Of a DNA stretch of 47,815 nt, positions 43,342 through 47,815 are shown in pieces. The stretch covers positions 1 through 47,815 of the forward strand of contig JAEYTP010000139.1 in the NCBI GenBank assembly GCA_023433945.1, in the 5' to 3' direction. The notes beneath the pieces were generated by a model, which saw only the letters and a program-made list of their open reading frames with translations, was not told where the DNA came from and did no database searches. How positions within the stretch are numbered: the first letter of the stretch is position 1; every line of letters starts with the position of its first letter. The translations under genes and the position numbers were made by a program. Origin of the DNA: Bacillota bacterium. Lineage in GTDB: Bacteria; Bacillota; Clostridia; Acetivibrionales; DSM-1351.

Positions 43342-44700
43342 ATGTTTTGGTTTTTGACCATTATAGGGGTATGTGAGATAGCATTAATTATACCGATAAT
43401 TTATACATTAATAGGCGTATTTTATTATCCGAATACTGCTTTCTTGTTTTCATGCATTCTAGTTATTCTCCCGGTTATAGGTGGATTGTTAAATAAATCA
43501 ATAAAAAAGGCATATATTTATAGATTAATTACAATACCGATTGCGATACTAATTGGCTTTGTTGTGATTGCTTTATTTAATAGTGAGGCTATGCGCTTAC
43601 CTATAGTGGGCAGTATTTTAGTGTCTATATTGTGCTTTGCAGCTTTGGAATTGAGCAAATACAATTTTGAAACTAATGCAGATACATCCGATGTATTTGC
43701 TTTTGCCGCGCTATTGATAAATATACCGCTTGCTTTGTGGAATAACATTAATAACTCAAATATTTCATGGCAGCTTAATTTGTTTATAGCAGTTTCGACC
43801 ATTATTTCTACAGTAGTATTAATACTGAAACAGGTAGATTCTTCTCGCAGATTCGGACAAAACACTATGACAATAACCAAAACTCAGAGAAAGAATAATA
43901 AAATTCTCGCAACGGTTTTTGTAGCATTTGTAATTTTGGCAGGGAGTTTTGGTCAGTGGTCAGTTATCTACAGCGCGATTGGTAATATAATTAAATGGTT
44001 TTTTAAAATAATAAGTTCTCTATTTCCAAAGCCGAGTGCTATTAAGTCTGAACAGCAGCCTCAGAACATGGAAATGCTTCAGCTTGATGCAGAAAACAAA
44101 CCAGATTCCATACTAGACATAATTATTCAGTATGCTTTTAAGATTATAGCAATACTCGCGGTATTAGCTTGCCTGGCATTCTTAAGCTACAAGCTATTCA
44201 AGTTCATAAAGTGGCTTGTTACTAATTTGATTGCATGGCTGAAGGGGCGTGAGTATACATACAGTTATGCTGAAAATGGGCATATTGATGAAAAAGAGAG
44301 TCTGTTAAAAAGGAATATCTCAAAAACTGCTTCAAAGCTGAATGACATGGTTAAAAGCTTTTTCGAAAGAGAAATACCATACTCTCATTTGACGGATGAT
44401 GTTTCGAGAATGAGAAGGTTATATCAGCTTTACCTTAAAAATGTTGCTAAGAGTAAAGGTAATAATAATTCTACGGCTGTAAACAAGAATTTATTTAATT
44501 TCTCTCAAGATAATGTCACAGCAGAGAATGCGTTTTCCAGCCTTACATCAGGCGAAATATGCGAATTAGCAAAAAAGACTGTTCCAGCGGATGCGGATTT
44601 TCACTGTTTTATTGCACAGTGCTATGATTTGGCGAGATACTCTGCTACAGCTCCATCAAAGAAGGATATTACTATAATTGAAGCAAAAATAAAGCCGTAA
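43342..44700 (+). CDS. Membrane protein with DUF4129-like C-terminus, third gene of cluster 2
   Basis: The 452-residue protein has about seven or eight hydrophobic segments (several before about 175, one near 190-205, one near 260-285), then a soluble tail (about 320-452) containing SHLTDDVSRMRRLYQLYLK and DLARYSATAPSKKDI. The tail has the pattern of DUF4129, seen at the C-terminus of transglutaminase-type members of these clusters. No Cys-His-Asp transglutaminase core was found, so this gene seems to lack the enzyme domain of the cluster-1 counterpart. The start is ATG 43342 after GGGGGA. Confidence 0.72.
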   Translation: MFWFLTIIGVCEIALIIPIIYTLIGVFYYPNTAFLFSCILVILPVIGGLLNKSIKKAYIYRLITIPIAILIGFVVIALFNSEAMRLPIVGSILVSILCFAALELSKYNFETNADTSDVFAFAALLINIPLALWNNINNSNISWQLNLFIAVSTIISTVVLILKQVDSSRRFGQNTMTITKTQRKNNKILATVFVAFVILAGSFGQWSVIYSAIGNIIKWFFKIISSLFPKPSAIKSEQQPQNMEMLQLDAENKPDSILDIIIQYAFKIIAILAVLACLAFLSYKLFKFIKWLVTNLIAWLKGREYTYSYAENGHIDEKESLLKRNISKTASKLNDMVKSFFEREIPYSHLTDDVSRMRRLYQLYLKNVAKSKGNNNSTAVNKNLFNFSQDNVTAENAFSSLTSGEICELAKKTVPADADFHCFIAQCYDLARYSATAPSKKDITIIEAKIKP

Positions 44701-44911
44701 TACCCAGTCCATAATCACTCCAGATATTGTGTTCTGCACGGTAATTATATAATGCAATTTATTGGATTTTTTTCTTATCTATATTTTCAGGTTCATAAGG
44801 CTACATACGCCAGTTGTTTGTTAAATATTGACAATAAATAGAAATATTGATAGTATTTCATTATTGGCATATCTTTTCCAATTCTTTTTTGTTTCTGAGG
44901 GGATTTTTATT

Positions 44912-45007
44912 ATGAAATATAAATGCTTTGGTTACCTAATAGCTAAATTCAAAGCTTTTGGTTTATTTACTCAAATACAAAACCCTTGTTTAACTCTAAA
45001 TATTTAA
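44912..45007 (+). CDS. Possible 31-residue microprotein
   Basis: A 31-codon frame (MKYKCFGYLIAKFKAFGL...) follows GAGGGGA with about ten bases of spacing. It is lysine- and phenylalanine-rich with two cysteines. The surrounding 44701-45113 gap is AT-rich with no other candidate. Length and lack of known relatives make it doubtful. Confidence 0.25.
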   Translation: MKYKCFGYLIAKFKAFGLFTQIQNPCLTLNI

Positions 45008-45113
45008 AACAATATTGCATTAGCATATTTCTCTTTACCAAGACAACCCTAAAAAAGTTTATACTCTATAAAACTAATTACAAATATTTTATAAAAAGAA
45101 AAGGATGACTATT

Positions 45114-46784
45114 ATGAAAAATAAATTAATGAAATTATGTTCACTTGTTCTAATATTATCCACTCTTCTAAACTTTACAACTCTTAATATATTTGCAAAA
45201 GATAAAAGCATAATAAACCATGGAGCGTATGCTGTCAGTGTGCAGAATGAGAATAGCGCCGCTTCTGGAGTAGTGCAGAATGGCACTAAACCTGGAGTAG
45301 TGAAAAATTATAATGATACTATTATTGGAACAGTAAGTAACGATAATAGCACAAATGATGGAGCTGGCCAGAATGATAATGGCACTAATGATGGAGCTGG
45401 CCAGAGTTATAATGGCACTAATACCGGTGCAGCCCAGAGTGACTTAAACACTTACGTTTTGATAAATGAAGACAGTACTACTACTGGTATGAGAATGCAG
45501 CCGTTAGTGGACAAGATTAAAGCCCTAACCGCTACTGATATTGCTACTCAAGCTTCAAAGTTTAATGATATTAGTAAGCATTGGGGAAAAATGGATATCG
45601 CAACACTGATTTGTTTGGAAATTGTAAGTGGTGTAGGCAATAACAAGTTTGCTCCAAATGACACATTGACAGTAGAGCAGTTTATAAAGGTTTTAATTAA
45701 GTCAATGGGACATAAGGTTGAAGAACCTACGGGTACATATTGGTCAAAGCCATACATACAACTCGCTCTTCAGGAAGGAATTATCACAGAGGGTGAATAC
45801 AAGGCATACAACGTACCAATCACTAGAGAGCAAATGGCAAAGCTACTATATAACACAGCTATGAAAGTGGAAAAGGACCCATACAATGCTGACCTGTTTG
45901 CTTATTATACCAAAGCTATTAAGGACTATAATTCAGTAGGCAACAGCTATAAGCATTCAGTACTTGCTTCATTTACAATGGGGCTTCTTGCAGGAGATTC
46001 TTCAAGCAAGTTTAATCCAAAGAGTAACCTAACAAGGGCAGAGGGTGCTACTGTAATAGTAAGGCTTATAGACAAGGCAAAAAGACTTAAAGTACCAACT
46101 ACTTCTGAGGTTAGCATTGATATTAAAAATCCAAAGTTAAACAACAACCTTTTCTGCAAATATGTTGATGGTACCGGATGGGTTGGGACTGTATCTGAAA
46201 AGCAGTTTCACCTTAATATGAATGATGTACCTATGGAAGAATTGTTCTACGTATATAAGGCAATGTCGGATAATAGAAAGCTTATTACTGGTGGTTCTCC
46301 TGCTATTTTGTATAATGAAGTAACTAAAAGTATAAGCATGAATTGGTTCCCTTCAGAGGATTCAGCTTGGAAGTTCTTATTTGACAACTACCAAGGATTA
46401 ATAGTACCCAATCAGTCAATCTATACTTGTAATGACAAAATACTTAAGAAAGCATCTGAAGAAGAGAATTTAGGGGATAATGAACATGGCAATTTGTACC
46501 GTGTATCGTCTTATGATGCTACAAACTACGATAAATACCTGAAAAACTACACCTATGAATTAATGAAGGTGTGGTTTGAAAGTGATTATGCCAAGGCAAA
46601 ACAATTACATGATAAGTATTTAAAAATGACTATTAGTGGAGACCCTTGCGATTTTACTATTGCATACCTTAATGGTAGACAAGTTATTTTTGACGGTGGA
46701 GCTGACAGTACAGGGAGGTCTGTATTCAGCATAGATATATGGGCTAAAGGCTATATATCTAAAGATAACTTATTAAAGTGGTAA
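45114..46784 (+). CDS. Secreted SLH-domain surface protein
   Basis: The 556-residue protein has a signal peptide (residues about 1-29, with AFTTLNIFA near its end), then a repeat-rich low-complexity segment (about 43-107; separate entry), then three SLH-type domains. These are a FNDISKHWGKMDIATLICLEIV segment, a YWSKPYIQLALQEGI segment and a LASFTMGLLAGDSSSKFNP segment with NLTRAEGATVIVR. SLH domains bind pyruvylated wall polymers. The C-terminal 200 residues have no recognised family. ATG 45114 is chosen because GGATGAC-type sequence at 45102 precedes it; ATG 45105 lies at the ribosome site itself. It is followed by a gene with an unknown secreted protein. Confidence 0.85.
   Translation: MKNKLMKLCSLVLILSTLLNFTTLNIFAKDKSIINHGAYAVSVQNENSAASGVVQNGTKPGVVKNYNDTIIGTVSNDNSTNDGAGQNDNGTNDGAGQSYNGTNTGAAQSDLNTYVLINEDSTTTGMRMQPLVDKIKALTATDIATQASKFNDISKHWGKMDIATLICLEIVSGVGNNKFAPNDTLTVEQFIKVLIKSMGHKVEEPTGTYWSKPYIQLALQEGIITEGEYKAYNVPITREQMAKLLYNTAMKVEKDPYNADLFAYYTKAIKDYNSVGNSYKHSVLASFTMGLLAGDSSSKFNPKSNLTRAEGATVIVRLIDKAKRLKVPTTSEVSIDIKNPKLNNNLFCKYVDGTGWVGTVSEKQFHLNMNDVPMEELFYVYKAMSDNRKLITGGSPAILYNEVTKSISMNWFPSEDSAWKFLFDNYQGLIVPNQSIYTCNDKILKKASEEENLGDNEHGNLYRVSSYDATNYDKYLKNYTYELMKVWFESDYAKAKQLHDKYLKMTISGDPCDFTIAYLNGRQVIFDGGADSTGRSVFSIDIWAKGYISKDNLLKW
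45240..45434 (+). repeat. 33-bp coding repeats in the SLH protein gene
   Basis: Units at 45240-45272, 45300-45332, 45336-45368, 45369-45401 and 45402-45434 (plus a 27-bp unit at 45273-45299) encode variants of QNDNGTNDGAG. The stretch GATAATGGCACTAATGAT matches 17 of 18 bases of unit 3 in the helicase array at 2747. Confidence 0.88.
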
Positions 46785-46804
46785 AATGAAAAGGAGTGAT
46801 TTAA

Positions 46805-47815
46805 TTGAATAAAGAATATAAGTTCAAGAAGCCATATCGTGTTGTTATCATGCCATGGATTCTAACTGTAGCTATGTTAATTCCGACCTTAGTAGCTTTC
46901 GCATCACAGCAAACTACAGGGAAATATGAGGAGGAGGTAAGCGGAGTTCCAAACTTTGCAATTGGTAGTAATGGAGAAAGTTATTACAATCTGATAAAAG
47001 ATGAACTACCATTAACTGCAATGGGTCAGCCTTCACCTAGAAGTATTACAGTAAGCATTTCGGGTAAGTCAACTACTCTGTATCTTAACTGTTGGCTATG
47101 GGAAAAGAAACAGCTTGTAGTATATGGAGATTTTACCAAAGTACCAAACAACAACTTTATGTGTGGTACTGCCCCTAGAAATGACAACGGAACACCTGTA
47201 ATAACCCAAAATGCTGGATTTTATAAGGTAAGTCTAAACTCTGTAGTATGTCAAAGGCATGGTAGCACTTGCTCTCACAAAAACAGCGACAATACTATTC
47301 GTGGTGAGTGGGAATATAATGGCTATGATGTAAGCGGAAACAAGTTTTCAAATCAACCATACATAGGACAGGGTGCTCAAGTTAATATGAGTCAACTCAC
47401 GCTCAAAGACTGGGTAAAAAATCCTTGGGAAACCAAGTGGAAAGAAAAGTACCCAAATAAGTATTCCAAAATGAGTGATTTTAATGAATATGCAATTAGA
47501 AAGGATATTCAAAACGAATTCACGCGTAAGTGGATAGCTGACAGCATGAAACCAATGTCTGAGGACTCAAATAATCCTATGGTTTATTCTATAGATGGCA
47601 CTTACCCCGATGTATATAATTATCTCAATGTAATGCAAAGACCAACCATTAAAAACACTGGTTCGGGTAGAATGTACCATCTAAGTAGAAATAACGGAAA
47701 GCTCTACTATTACACCTTTAATATCCCTGTAATTAAGGAGAAGGAAATACTACCTACAATAACCACTATAATACATATAGAGTTACCCGATGATGTACCA
47801 GAGGAAAATAAGTAC
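46805..47815 (+). CDS. Secreted or membrane-anchored protein of unknown family (cut by window edge)
   Basis: An open frame of 337 codons begins at TTG 46805 with AAGGAG (46791-46796) eight bases before it, and runs to the window edge without a stop. The start codes for a basic region and a hydrophobic helix (about 14-34), a signal or anchor segment. The mature part has Cys/His features (NCWLWEKK, MCGTA, VVCQRHGSTCSHK) and many aromatic residues; I recognise no family. It lies 20 bases after the SLH gene and is likely co-transcribed, so a wall-associated job is probable. Confidence 0.75.
   Translation, partial: MNKEYKFKKPYRVVIMPWILTVAMLIPTLVAFASQQTTGKYEEEVSGVPNFAIGSNGESYYNLIKDELPLTAMGQPSPRSITVSISGKSTTLYLNCWLWEKKQLVVYGDFTKVPNNNFMCGTAPRNDNGTPVITQNAGFYKVSLNSVVCQRHGSTCSHKNSDNTIRGEWEYNGYDVSGNKFSNQPYIGQGAQVNMSQLTLKDWVKNPWETKWKEKYPNKYSKMSDFNEYAIRKDIQNEFTRKWIADSMKPMSEDSNNPMVYSIDGTYPDVYNYLNVMQRPTIKNTGSGRMYHLSRNNGKLYYYTFNIPVIKEKEILPTITTIIHIELPDDVPEENKY

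Overview
The window is a chromosomal segment of a low-GC, spore-forming Firmicute, most likely a member of the Clostridia. The evidence is a strongly AT-rich sequence with purine-rich ribosome binding sites and frequent TTG/GTG starts, the sporulation gene spoVS behind a textbook SigH promoter, a GerM-like lipid-anchored or secreted protein, indolepyruvate:ferredoxin oxidoreductase, FapR-controlled type II fatty acid synthesis, SLH-domain and bacterial Ig-like surface proteins. A cellulolytic Ruminiclostridium-type organism would fit, but that is inference. No rRNA, tRNA or CRISPR array was seen.

Layout. 1-780 is a decayed patch: the end of an unknown gene, an IS110-family transposase remnant and another gene fragment. 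781-5338 carries a nuclease-helicase fusion, a YqeG-type HAD phosphatase, aroE and a ComFB-like protein. 5427-7600 (minus) holds an LCP cell-wall ligase and a tyrosine recombinase. 7872-13164 has a 59-aa protein, then iorA-iorB-paaK, a GerMN-like protein and a double ACT-domain protein, which together look like an aromatic 2-oxoacid/aryl acid cassette. 13344-19110 (minus) contains an SDR protein and a MoxR-DUF58-transglutaminase operon. 19439-28000 is a DNA/translation housekeeping block: cinA, murJ, recA (LexA-type box), an opposite-strand Ig-like protein with a structured leader, recX, rimO and pgsA. 28178-36716 is the lipid block fapR-plsX-fabH-fabD-fabG-acpP-fabF followed by rnc and a radical SAM protein. 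36827-40802 has spoVS and a SigY-like operon (ECF sigma, two small membrane proteins, ABC ATPase and permease). 41136-44700 is a second MoxR-DUF58 operon, ending in a DUF4129-like membrane protein. 45114 to the end encodes an SLH protein and a cut-off secreted protein of unknown family.

Working together: FapR senses malonyl-CoA in its other known hosts and very probably controls the lipid operon through the operator at 28134-28150. recA is under SOS control. The two MoxR-DUF58 operons, LCP ligase, MurJ, SLH and Ig-like proteins all concern the envelope.

The most unusual aspect is the number of short tandem repeats. A 39-bp coding repeat expands a conserved helicase, a related 33-bp repeat sits in the SLH protein and shares near-identical DNA with it, an 18-bp repeat lies in the sigma-operon protein, heptanucleotide arrays occur at two loci, and 54-, 16- and 15-bp repeats lie in gaps. 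A strong candidate for a new regulatory RNA precedes the Ig-like gene on the minus strand.
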